Of a stretch of DNA of 64,000 nucleotides, positions 27,476 through 37,063 are shown piece after piece. The first letter of the stretch is position 1. Each line of letters begins with the position of its first letter. Source of the stretch: Leishmania martiniquensis (Eukaryota; Euglenozoa; Kinetoplastea; Trypanosomatida; Trypanosomatidae). The notes beneath the pieces were generated by a model. The model was not told the origin of the DNA. It saw only the letters and a list, made by a program, of their open reading frames with translations, and made no database searches. The DNA lies in assembly GCF_017916325.1 (NCBI RefSeq), contig NC_090170.1:61001-125000 (forward strand). Reading direction: 5' to 3'. The position numbers and the translations under genes are program-made.

Positions 27476-30371
27476 CTGCGCTTCCTCTTCTCAGGTAAAC
27501 GTCGTATCCGAGTCGATACCCCCCGTGCACATCCCTTCGAGTACCAAGCAGACGCGAGCGCCGCCTCCACGACGGAGCTGCGCGAGGGAAAATGGTTGAC
27601 GGGCACCAGCGGCGTGCCCCTGTGCAGTGGGGCAGAGCGGGGCGGTGCGAAGGCGCCGATCCCCCGATAGAGCAGCCAGATCTTCGCCAGGAGCGCCGCC
27701 GCGTCATCGATGGTATCCGGCCGAGAGGTCTCTCTCCCCCGGCGTCTTATGCGTCAGACTTGCTACGCTTGTCTTCTTGAGCCAACGTCTTTCTAAAGAC
27801 GGAATCCCTTGTTACGCGTCTACACATCTTTGTCTTTCCTTCCTCCTTCTTTCTCTGTGCGCACCGCGGGTGCAGTACATCTCACGAGGCCGTTCTCTCT
27901 CTCAGATTGTCTTTGGCGCGACTTGAGCTCCGCTTGATATTAGGCTTCACTTCGTTTTCGTACCTTCACTGTCATCCTCACTTCCTCAGCGTGATCGACG
28001 ATTTCTTTACCGTTTTCTGAATGGGTCGCGCGCTGCGACACGTGTTGTATCTCCACAGAGATGCGCCATCCCTTCTTGATCCTCTCAGTTTTGTGTACGG
28101 TACGCTTTGCCTTCTAATCCCTTGTACATCTCCAGACGCGCGCACTGGTCGACGCTTTCCGTCGCCCTTGCTCCCTTGTGCATCCCTGTCGCTTCACTTC
28201 CCGTTTGATTTCGCATTCGATAGAGTATTCACCCCCCTTTTTTCTATACAGTCATGCACTCCACCGGTGGTATTTCGCTCTCCTCTTTGACTTACCCTTT
28301 CCTTCTCATGAACTAGATGCACTTCTTTTGGCTATTTTCTCCGTCTGCGGCGCCGTCTCCGTCCATCTTGCCACACCCTGCCTATTACCTCCGTACGAAG
28401 TGCCAGCGGACCCACTTGCACTTTTCTTGTTCCCATCTTTGTACATTACCTCCCCCTCTTCTTGTTCTTCGTCGGTTTGCCTTCCCCTTTTTTTATTTCT
28501 GGGGTGCGAACACGTACAGCGCAGTATCTTCGCTTGCGTTGAATCTCCCACATTAGTCACGCATCGTGGAATCGATTAGAGTGGCATGTGAAAGAGAGAG
28601 GTAATGCGGGCATCTTTTGGCGCACCACGTCGGCAAGGATCGCGCGGTTGCCCGAGAGGGGCTGGCTTTTGCCTGCGATGAGGGGATGCGCGGAAGGTGG
28701 AGCGAAGGGAAGAGGGGCTTAATGTTACACACTGTAAAGGACGCCATCACAGCTTCTCCCCCTTCTGTCTCCCGCGTCATCGCCTTTTCACCCCTCACCT
28801 CGCGTTCTCTCGCTCGCCACGGAGCAACAGCATTTTTTTTTGTCATTCTTCCCTTCTGTTTTTGTGACTGGGCGCTCACATTTTTTTAGATCGTTCAACT
28901 CCGCCCTAGTGAAGGGGGTAAGCCCCAGTGCGCAGTATCTTTGGGGCTCCATATCCTATTCTCTGTGGAAGGGCCAGGCGGTCCTTCCCCCACCGTTGAC
29001 TCTGAACCCCGTCGGGCGGTGGTGGAAGAAGAGTCCAGTGCGTACGCCGTGGCCACGTCGGAGCGCCCCGTCGCTGCTGATGCCAGCAGTCATGTCCTCA
29101 ATGGCGTGCCGCCTAAGCGGCCCGTGGGCGTCGGGCGTGCTTGTGCCATCCTCACGAGGGACGGAGCGCTGGCGGGGCTTGGCCGCGTCTCGCCTCGCCC
29201 TTACTGCCTACTCGTGTGGGGTGCCTAAGCCGCACCGAGAGATGCGCCACTCGTGTCGGCCGGCATCATGGGCGCGGCTGTGAGGTGACCTGCAAGCTTG
29301 GTGTGTGTGTGTGTGTGGTGTGTGTCTGTGCAGCGTTTAAGTCAGATGCGGCGCTCCGGCCACTGAGCCGGCGGCGTTGCGGTAGGGCTTCTCTACGGCT
29401 GCTCCGCAGCCACGCGATGGGCCCGCCGCGGGCTGTGGGGCGGAGCGGCGTTCGGCACATCATCTATAGCCGGATGCACACGCGAAGAGAAACCATTTGC
29501 TCTTTCAGCTGTGTGAGGAGTGTGCACAAGGCAGGAGAGGAAGTGGGAGCAACGCTGCTTTGCACTTTAGCTCCATCTATTTCTGTCTGCATTTTTTTCG
29601 TTCTCTTCTTTCGTGTCCTATTTAGTCGTGACGGGTGAAACTCAACCATTTCGCTCTAAGGCGGGCAGGTGTCGCACTGACGCATGTTTGAGCCGATTAC
29701 TTTCACACTTTTGTATTTTGCATTCGATTAGCCGTAGACGTGGCTCGCCCGCGCACGACGCGCTTCCGTCTGTGGTCGTGCTCGCGCCTATGCCTTTGTG
29801 TGGCTCACTGTTGTGCACATAGTTTTGTTCTGCCATTCTTTCTGTGTGGTCGCCTCTCTTCTTGCGTGTCTTTCCCGAGCCCGAGTGGTAGGTGGCTGAC
29901 ACAACCGAAGCAGAGGCATGAGATCATGAGCCACAGCCTCCCATGCCCAAGACGGACATTTGACTGCTCCTCCCGTGCATACTCCGATGCTGCCGTGGAC
30001 CACCCCCCTCGCCCAAGTGGCTGCCGCGTGCCGCGCGACCGCATGCTCCTTTGATGGGAGTAGCAGTGAAAAAAATGATCAAGTTTGTGCTTGCTCGTAC
30101 ACCACTAGCGCGTAATCTACTGCGTGCTTAGTAAGCGCTCTTCCCCACCACGAAGCACTGCGCCGTCTTTGCATACCCCGTATGCCTTCACTACCCGTCC
30201 AATATTCTTCCTCCCTGTCCTCACCCGGCTATTGCCCCTTTTCTGGCACACATTGGCGCCGCGCCCTTCCTCATCGCTCTCATTTCAACCAACCTGAACG
30301 CTCTGTGCCCCTCAAACGACACCCGCGCTACAGAGAAGTCTTTCCTTCAGCATTTTTCCATCGCTACGAAA
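27476..30371. other. 2.9-kb non-coding stretch with SIDER-like copy B
   Basis: Between the CCCH/J-like gene and eL30. It holds the retroposon-like repeat at 29003-29483 and much pyrimidine-rich DNA. No frame has convincing protein character. If the upstream gene's poly(A) site is set, as usual, by the eL30 splice site, its 3' UTR would be well over 2 kb and include the repeat. Confidence 0.6.
29003..29483 (+). mobile_element. SIDER-like retroposon repeat, copy B (plus orientation)
   Basis: 481 bp identical to the reverse complement of 10521-11001 except at 29457 (A; the matching base in copy A is G in this orientation). It contains a TG microsatellite at about 29299-29330 and ends at CACACGC, followed by a purine-rich run that differs from that of copy A. 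The 100 bp before it (from about 28905, with CCCCAGTGCGCAG) probably belongs to the same element but is not conserved with copy A. It lies sense in the presumed 3' UTR of the CCCH/J-like gene, the usual place of SIDER2 elements, which can destabilise mRNAs. Confidence 0.75.
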
Positions 30372-30686
30372 ATGGCCAAGAAGACGAAGTCTAAGGTGGA
30401 CACGATCAACGCCAAGCTCCAGCTGGTGATGAAGTCCGGTAAGTACGTACTTGGTACGCAGCAGGCGCTGACGACCCTCCGCCAGGGCCGCAGTAAGCTG
30501 GTTGTCATCTCCAACAACTGCCCGCCCATCCGCCGTGCTGAAGTGGAATACTACTGCACCCTCAGCAAGACCCCGATCCACCACTACTCTGGCAACAACC
30601 TGGACCTTGGCACGGCGTGCGGTAAGCACTTCCGCACCTGCGTTCTGTCCGTAACAGATGTCGGTGATTCTGACATCGCTGCGTGA
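30372..30686 (+). CDS. RPL30: 60S ribosomal protein L30 (eL30)
   Basis: A 104-aa member of the L7Ae/L30e/S12e family. It has [19 protein letters not shown] at the N-terminus, [20 protein letters not shown] in the middle, and the [16 protein letters not shown] segment and [13 protein letters not shown] at the end, all standard eL30 features. It binds 25/28S rRNA in the large subunit through the L7Ae-like fold. The length is normal and the N-terminal MAKKTK is expected. The start is unambiguous. Confidence 0.97.
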   Translation: MAKKTKSKVDTINAKLQLVMKSGKYVLGTQQALTTLRQGRSKLVVISNNCPPIRRAEVEYYCTLSKTPIHHYSGNNLDLGTACGKHFRTCVLSVTDVGDSDIAA

Positions 30687-31556
30687 AGGCCACGATGGGT
30701 AATGTGAACCGACAGCTTCTCCCTATGCCGTTTTTTCCTCGTTTTAATTTGTGATGATTTCTGAGAGAAAAAAACTCAGCTGAAATTGAGAAAAAAAATA
30801 AATGTGGGCGGCCCTGAGACGGGCGCGCGCGAAACGACTGGCGGCGCCCATGCCAACCAGAAGTTCACAGCCGTAGCGGCGGCACGCGCGTGTGCCGTTG
30901 GTCACGCCGGCGATTTAAATGAAAGCAGGCAGAGAGAGTAGTGTGTCGGAGAAGGGCAAACACAGGTGTGTGCGTGTGTGGAGGAGTGAAGGACCGAGGA
31001 TGCAACATAGTTGAGCCTTCTACTTGACCCTTCCCTTCGAGTGTTGCTCCGACCTCTCTCTCCGCTTGCGGAGCACCCTTTGTCCCTCCCTGCGTTTTCG
31101 CGTGGGCTTTAGAGAGACCGACGCGCGGCTCGTGCGGCGGCCGTACGCAGGTATGACGGCATCTCTCGCGCTGTCTTTCCTCACATGGCGCGATTTGGTG
31201 AGTGCAGAGGGGGGAAGGCGTGCATTTCTTCCACATGCTTCATGCCCGCTCTCCTGTACGAGGCGCATGCCCACTTCACCGCTTCCTCCTGCTCCTCCCT
31301 ACCTCCCTGCCTCACCTTCAGCAGTTGCCAGCACACGCCTTCCTGCACCTCCCTCTTACTCTCGTCCTCCCTCCCCCGTTGCTTAGCAGTCGCCCGCCAA
31401 AAGGCCGTTAAAGCGAGAGAGTGCGTGGAGGTTGGCCGAGGAGACGACTGGCCGCGGTGCGCGCCTCCGTCTGTCTCGCATTCTCTGCCGCTGCCAGCGA
31501 GTGGAGCTTATCCGCTCATTTTCTTTGGTTGAGTCGATGGGGCGCGTTTTGCCAGC
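30687..31556. other. Intergenic spacer
   Basis: About 870 bp between eL30 and the 716-aa gene. A/T runs follow the eL30 stop (30765-30800), then pyrimidine-rich DNA (31250-31380). No gene seen. Confidence 0.55.
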
Positions 31557-33707
31557 ATGAGCACCTCAACTCGTCGCATCAGCGTCACCTCTGAGCAGCT
31601 GCAGAGCGACGCTCTTCGCGCCCAGCTCTTCAGCGCATGCTGTGCGTACGGCGTTGTGGAATGGGCGCAGTATGAGGAGGACCCAAACTACAACACCACC
31701 ACAATGCACATTCAGTTCCAGAAACTGTCCAGCGCCGACCGTCTCCGCAGCGACGTGCAGCAGCGAGGGCGCTCTTGGCAGATCGAGAGCGAGCCGGCGG
31801 TGCTGTGCGTCGGCGCCGATGTGCTACTGAGTGCCGCTGAAGTGCTGCATCTTGACCGTCTTACAGCTGTGCTGCCCAGCTTCGCATGCGCGGCACTTCC
31901 AAGTCTCTCTCTCAGCAACGCCAGCACCGCGGCAGCAGCGGTCTCTGCGTCACCTACATTCGAGGAGAAAAGCTTTTTGCTACACGGCCGCAGCACTACA
32001 TCGCACACCACCCTTGCCTCTTCCAAGGTCACAGCCCAGCAGGAGGCTGCCCTGTGGTCTGCGTTCGAGCAAGAATCATCTGCTGTGCGCCACAGCTGCC
32101 TCGGCCCGTACTGCGCAGTGCTGCATTTTGGCTCCCCACGCGACGCCAATGTTTTTCTCTGCCAGCACCAGCTCACTTTAGCCGAACAACATAGCATGTA
32201 CGCCATTCACGTGGGTACCGCACCTGGCTGCGCCTTGGCGGTGGCGCTGCCTAAAATGTTGACCCGGCATGCACTTCCTCACTGTGCCATCGAGGGGCGC
32301 GTGGTGCGCGGCTACGTGGTGGCCATGCCCTCCAATACATACTGCGTGGTGGACGCGGGCCTCTATCCTGCCGCCGATCAGGCGAGCACCACCACGCTGG
32401 TGCACACGCACACCAACTTCTTGAGCGTGTCATTAGGTGACGAGGTGCAGGTGCAGCTGACCTCGAGTGGAGGGCTGACACTAGCTGAGGAGGGGATGGT
32501 CGGCGGCAAGCTGCTGCGCGTCACGAGCACTTCAGTTTTCTCTACTTGCCGCTCCGGCGCCAAGGCTCAGCTACTCGGTACCGCTGCGCGCACCCCTCGT
32601 ACCTCGAATGTAGCGCGAGGTCGAGGTGGCGCTGCTTCAACGTCATCGCACCAGCCGGAGGCGAAACCGGGCAGTGGAGGGAGAGCAATGGACGTGATGG
32701 GGGTGGCAAGACGCGCCACCCTCAACAGCAAGCGGAGCTCAGCGGCTGACGGCGGTCGCCATGGTGCCTCAACGGTATCCAAGCCTGTAGGCGGAGCTGT
32801 TGCAAAGGCTCTCGCCAGCAAGATCTTCAAGAGCGTTCAGCAGAGGAAGGGCAGCAGTGGAGACGGAAACGACAGATCCGCAGAACGCATCTGTGCTTAC
32901 CCAGCGGGTCTCGGCGCGTACGCGCGCTTGCTGGTGCGCATCGAACGGATCGAAGACGATGGCCTTCACGCCCGCTGCGCCGCTGACGCTGACAATTGCG
33001 GCTACACCGGGCCCGTCTTTATTCCCGCCGCCTTTGTGCCGGCTGGCGCCAGCAGCACCGGTCAGGGATGGCGGACGTTTGCGGTCGTGGGGGAACGCAT
33101 GCATGTGGCCTTGCTTTACATGGTGGCTGTGGGTGGCAGTGCAGCAACTATGCGCGGTGTTGCATCCAAAAGAGAGGCAGACCTCCGCCGCACGGCCGTC
33201 GCCGCAGCTGCGGAGGCGGTCGGGGCCACGCCAAGAGACTCAGAAGGCAGTTTGCTCATAGCTGGAGAGACAATGACGGCAGTGGCCATGCTGAAGCTTT
33301 CGGTCGGCGATCTCGGTGTCCCGGCTGCCGAACACACATCTCGGTACTTCCCCGCCTTTCTTCTCCGCCCAGCGCTGCACGCGTCAGCGTCGCTTCGCCA
33401 AATGGTGCTTCTGCTGCCCTTGTCGGACATGGGATCGCTGGACCCCACCACTCTCTCCACCTCACCGGCTTCTCTTGTAGTTTCAGAGGTGATTAACGAT
33501 ACGATGCGTGGGCAGTACGCAGTGGTAGTACCATGTGCGGTCTATGCCGCGCGCCAATCACAGCGCGCAGTCGCACAAGAGCAGCGCAAGACGGCGGAAG
33601 TAGACGAGGTGAAGCGCCGACTGGCAGCAGTAATGGGTGCGGACATCCTGAAGGTGCTGAATAGTGAGATTGGGCCAGCTATGAAGCGTCCTCGCGCCGA
33701 GGACTGA
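31557..33707 (+). CDS. Hypothetical protein, 716 aa, possible nucleic-acid-binding modules
   Basis: Residues about 10-85 resemble a degenerate RRM, with beta-strand patterns such as YGVVEWAQYEED and TTTMHIQFQKLSSADRLR. Two stretches, at about 225-325 and 440-530, have the beta-rich, V/G-spaced look of S1- or OB-like barrels. A Ser/Gly/Arg-rich disordered linker lies between them at about residues 340-430. The C-terminal 60 residues are helical and end in KRPRAED, a possible nuclear localisation signal. None of these assignments is firm. The gene is supported by its length, cluster strand and GC-rich third positions. The first ATG after the pyrimidine-rich leader is used. Confidence 0.8.
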   Translation: MSTSTRRISVTSEQLQSDALRAQLFSACCAYGVVEWAQYEEDPNYNTTTMHIQFQKLSSADRLRSDVQQRGRSWQIESEPAVLCVGADVLLSAAEVLHLDRLTAVLPSFACAALPSLSLSNASTAAAAVSASPTFEEKSFLLHGRSTTSHTTLASSKVTAQQEAALWSAFEQESSAVRHSCLGPYCAVLHFGSPRDANVFLCQHQLTLAEQHSMYAIHVGTAPGCALAVALPKMLTRHALPHCAIEGRVVRGYVVAMPSNTYCVVDAGLYPAADQASTTTLVHTHTNFLSVSLGDEVQVQLTSSGGLTLAEEGMVGGKLLRVTSTSVFSTCRSGAKAQLLGTAARTPRTSNVARGRGGAASTSSHQPEAKPGSGGRAMDVMGVARRATLNSKRSSAADGGRHGASTVSKPVGGAVAKALASKIFKSVQQRKGSSGDGNDRSAERICAYPAGLGAYARLLVRIERIEDDGLHARCAADADNCGYTGPVFIPAAFVPAGASSTGQGWRTFAVVGERMHVALLYMVAVGGSAATMRGVASKREADLRRTAVAAAAEAVGATPRDSEGSLLIAGETMTAVAMLKLSVGDLGVPAAEHTSRYFPAFLLRPALHASASLRQMVLLLPLSDMGSLDPTTLSTSPASLVVSEVINDTMRGQYAVVVPCAVYAARQSQRAVAQEQRKTAEVDEVKRRLAAVMGADILKVLNSEIGPAMKRPRAED

Positions 33708-34141
33708 GATGAAGCGTGCGCTTACTCCCTTTATGCCGCGCGTCGTCCGTGAATACCCCCCCTCCCCCCCCCACACATATGCGTAACCTCCAGACGAGAA
33801 AACTGCTGCGCGCTCTGCTACAGGGCTCAGAGCTCTGGTACTGACAGAACGGCACTGAAGAGAATCTGCCGCATAGGCGGGCATTTTTGCAGATGCCGCA
33901 TTCCATACTCGGCCAAACATGCGACAATCCGCGGCACCCATCCCACCCCGCACTTTCTCTTTCCCTGACATCAACTCTCTTGTGCACCATGGTGTCGAAC
34001 ACGTTCTTGCCTACGGGCCAGCAGCCACGGCAAGCAACGCCACTATACATCAGCCGCTGCTGCGCGCGTGTGCGCCTCCCGCGATTGTGGTTACCTACTC
34101 TGCCCGAGTGGACTTCGCCATCTTGTGTAAGCCGAGCATGA
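33708..34141. other. Intergenic spacer
   Basis: About 430 bp with a C-rich tract (33758-33775). Contains nothing else recognised. Confidence 0.5.
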
Positions 34142-36007
34142 ATGGATGAGGTGAGCCTTGAGACGCTCCTTCTGGGCGGTGAGTGCCATGTTCAATGGGG
34201 CTCTCGAGGCACTTTGACGGTTCGCCGCACCGTCGAGCTGCACTCCAACAACATTCTTTACTGCTTCGAGGAACCGAAGAACTCGATGGCAAAGCACATT
34301 AGGGAAAAGGTGTATGTGGAGGGCTGCCACGTCGTCGACGGTGGCGCCTATAACGGCGCGAGCGAGCGGCTCCTGCTGTTTTTGGCAAACTATGACTACG
34401 CCGAAAAGGTGGATCTTCTCGGCAATCACCAAACCTACATACTTGCTGCAAAGATGACGACCCACGATGCGCCGCTGGGACAGGCTACGCGTAGCGCACC
34501 GCTGTCACTACCGGGCGCCGACTACGTGGTGCAGCTTTTTTTCACGGAGAAGATGCTCAAGTGGCGCCTTCTGCAGGCGATTCAGCGAGCCTCGAAGGAG
34601 TATCTGCAGCTCTTTCCGGGTGCCGACACGGTGCTCGCAACGCCCATGACGCGAACTATGGACAGCTGCGACGCACAGGAAGGGTCGTCTAGGGTAGCGG
34701 GGTCGATGGCCTCCGGTGTACCGAACCAGTTCGAGTCGAAGGTATTGGGCCGGCCCTCCCGCGATCCCCTCCACTCACGTACTGAGTCGGGCACCAGCGT
34801 CCTATCCGATCACGAGGTGCTGCAGCTATCGGACGTGCTGCGTGAGTATGAGGAACTGCAGAAGGGCAAGGGGAAGTTGGACGCCATTGGCGCACCTCTG
34901 GGGCAGCCGAAGGAGGGGGAACGCGAGGCCCCGCCGGATGACGGGGGATTCGGGACGGCGAGGTGTGTGATGGGAAGTGAAATGGGTGCAGCCGCGCCGC
35001 TGCCAAACTTACAGCTGGGGGCTCCCGAACGCCTCCGGCACTCTCCTCTGTACAAGTCATGCATCGAGAGTAAGCCCGCCAACCAGATCTGCGCGGAGTG
35101 CGGTGAGCCTTTTCCATCATGGTGCATCTTACAGCCGTTTGGCGCCTTTGTGTGCATCCAGTGCATCGGCGTGCATCGAAAGCTGTGGCCGAACAAATGC
35201 CGTGGCGCCGAGCTCGATCGGTGGCCAGAGAGCGACGTCGCGTTCATGGAAGAGCGTGGAAACGACGTCGTGAACAGCGAGCTGGAGTACTTTGTGGCCT
35301 TTCCGAATGACAGCGTCGAGTTTGCGCTGCACACGGGGCCCGTTTGGAAGCCGGTGCTGTCGTTTTCCTCCGCTGAGGCGCGTGAGTCGTTCATTCGATG
35401 GAAGTATGAGGAGCTGCTATTTACCCGGATGCGGCATCCAGACGCAACAGGGCCGCTACCGCCGCAGCCGGATCCAGTTGGGCTGGAGCGCTGTCGACTT
35501 GCTAACCTCACTCCCGCTCCAGAGGCGGTGATCCCCGCCAGTGACGCCTCCCTGGGCGCTGCCGCACCACAGCAGCAGCAGTCGCTTCTCTGTGACCAAG
35601 GTCCGCCGCGATATGCGGGATTGCTGGACATTGTCGTCAAGGAGCTGGTGGGGCCGGAGTCGCTGGCGAGTGTGGTGTGCGTGCTGACGAACGGCTTTCA
35701 ATCGCTCCGCACTCGGGAGAGCCGTCGGCTGCTTCACATGCGATATTCCACGGCGTGGGATGAGCACCTGCAGCTCGGCATAGAGGGAAGAGGACAGAAA
35801 CCGCTTTACTGCACTCTCTATCGCGGAAGAGGAGAGCTGCTGGCCGCTGCAGAGGTGTGGATGAAGGAGGAAGTGTTCCAGCCAGGAGCCAGCTGCATGT
35901 TCGCCTCAGAGCTGGCATGGAGCCAACTGCACAAGAAGCCCTCCCAGCGCACACCGGGAGAGTCATGGAATATTACGTTTTTGGCCTCTTACCAGCTGCT
36001 GACATGA
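34142..36007 (+). CDS. ArfGAP protein with PH-like and C2-like domains
   Basis: A 621-aa protein. The central zinc finger is CAEC-x17-CIQC, one residue longer in the loop than the usual x16, followed by GVHRKL so that the catalytic Arg (about residue 346) of C-x4-R is kept. This matches Arf GTPase-activating proteins, which stimulate GTP hydrolysis on Arf at membranes. The N-terminal 145 residues have a PH-like strand pattern ending in a helix with KWRLLQAIQRA. Residues about 490-620 resemble a C2 domain, with GLLDIVVKELVG and paired beta strands. The linker at 150-295 is disordered. An Arl GTPase gene lies elsewhere in the window, but no link is implied. Confidence 0.85.
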   Translation: MDEVSLETLLLGGECHVQWGSRGTLTVRRTVELHSNNILYCFEEPKNSMAKHIREKVYVEGCHVVDGGAYNGASERLLLFLANYDYAEKVDLLGNHQTYILAAKMTTHDAPLGQATRSAPLSLPGADYVVQLFFTEKMLKWRLLQAIQRASKEYLQLFPGADTVLATPMTRTMDSCDAQEGSSRVAGSMASGVPNQFESKVLGRPSRDPLHSRTESGTSVLSDHEVLQLSDVLREYEELQKGKGKLDAIGAPLGQPKEGEREAPPDDGGFGTARCVMGSEMGAAAPLPNLQLGAPERLRHSPLYKSCIESKPANQICAECGEPFPSWCILQPFGAFVCIQCIGVHRKLWPNKCRGAELDRWPESDVAFMEERGNDVVNSELEYFVAFPNDSVEFALHTGPVWKPVLSFSSAEARESFIRWKYEELLFTRMRHPDATGPLPPQPDPVGLERCRLANLTPAPEAVIPASDASLGAAAPQQQQSLLCDQGPPRYAGLLDIVVKELVGPESLASVVCVLTNGFQSLRTRESRRLLHMRYSTAWDEHLQLGIEGRGQKPLYCTLYRGRGELLAAAEVWMKEEVFQPGASCMFASELAWSQLHKKPSQRTPGESWNITFLASYQLLT

Positions 36008-36829
36008 GCCCCCCCACGTCACCTCGTAGCCCCTCCCTCCCTCCATCCACCCCTGTTTCTCTGCGGTGGCCCCGAGCCTCCGTTGCACCCCCTAAACTTT
36101 CCCTCCCCCCAAAAAACTCGCCCCATGCCCACATGCATACCACGCGCGATCGCCTGAAGATGCCTTCAGGAGGAGCTAAGAGTACCTGAAGCTGCGCCAC
36201 ACGCGGTGAGCAGGCTGCCATAAATCTTTCTCCATGGCAATTGCAGCATTACTGCAGGGCTACGGAAAAGTTGTGGCGGTGTATCGTGAGCCGCGCTATC
36301 GCTTTCCGCCCCTTGGCTTCCCTCCAAACTCCTTGCGTTGTTCCGTGAGGGGCAGAGCGAACGCCGTGTAGTTGCGTAGGCTCTGCGTCTCAGGCGCACA
36401 GCATATTTTACTCCCGCCCTTTCTCCTTTTCACGCCTCCGCATCGCCTCGGTGCAATCCTCATCCTGTTCCAGCGGCGGCTTAGCGTTTTTCCATGCGCA
36501 AACTTTCTCTCCCCCCAATCCGTCCTTCCCTCTGACATGCACACGCATCACTCGCCCTCTGTGGAAGGAAATTCTTCATTGGTTCGATCGAATTCCCCAT
36601 AAACACCACCTCGTACACACACACACACGCACTGTGCCGCCACTACCTTGCCCAAACGTTCTCTCTTTTCCTTTAATTCGCTTGTCGCCTCATTCGCGTG
36701 TGGCAACTTCTCTGTCGTTTCGACTCCGTCTGCTCACCCCGTTTGCACACTGCGCTTTCTCTACAGCTGCGCTTCTTCCGTTTCATCTGCTTTACACACA
36801 CTTCCTTCTCAAACAGGCGCAAGCGCACA
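36008..36829. other. Intergenic spacer
   Basis: About 820 bp. It has C-rich stretches and a CA repeat (36611-36628), then a long pyrimidine-rich leader (36640-36812) for the next small gene. No other gene seen. Confidence 0.55.
36815..36816 (+). promoter_or_regulatory. Predicted spliced-leader acceptor AG
   Basis: A pyrimidine-rich stretch (CTTCCTTCTC) is followed by AAACAG, 13 nt before the ATG at 36830. It supports the short product over the longer upstream-open frame. Confidence 0.6.
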
Positions 36830-37063
36830 ATGTTTCTCACTTATCAGTTTGCCCCCATCTGGGCTGCGTTAGTCTCCGTTGTGACTTTCCTCATCTTGCG
36901 CCACTACGATCCGGTAGACCTCGACGGGTACACTGAGAAGATGCATGGTATTCCACCGGTGGCGTGTTGCTCGGCCATTGTTATTCCCCTAATCGTTCTC
37001 TTGGCTTACAACGCGACGTTGAAGATTGGACCAAAGCCGTCACGTAGCGGCACTAAAAACTAA
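36830..37063 (+). CDS. Small two-helix membrane protein, 77 aa
   Basis: The protein starts MFLTYQFAPIWAALVS. The first helix covers about residues 6-23 and the second about 45-64 (CCSAIVIPLIVLLAY), joined by a conserved-looking polar loop HYDPVDLDGYTEKMHG. The C-terminus is basic (KPSRSGTKN). The predicted splice acceptor lies just before this ATG, so the 44 codons upstream in the same frame are untranslated. It may be a small subunit of a membrane complex, but the family was not recognised. Confidence 0.72.
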   Translation: MFLTYQFAPIWAALVSVVTFLILRHYDPVDLDGYTEKMHGIPPVACCSAIVIPLIVLLAYNATLKIGPKPSRSGTKN

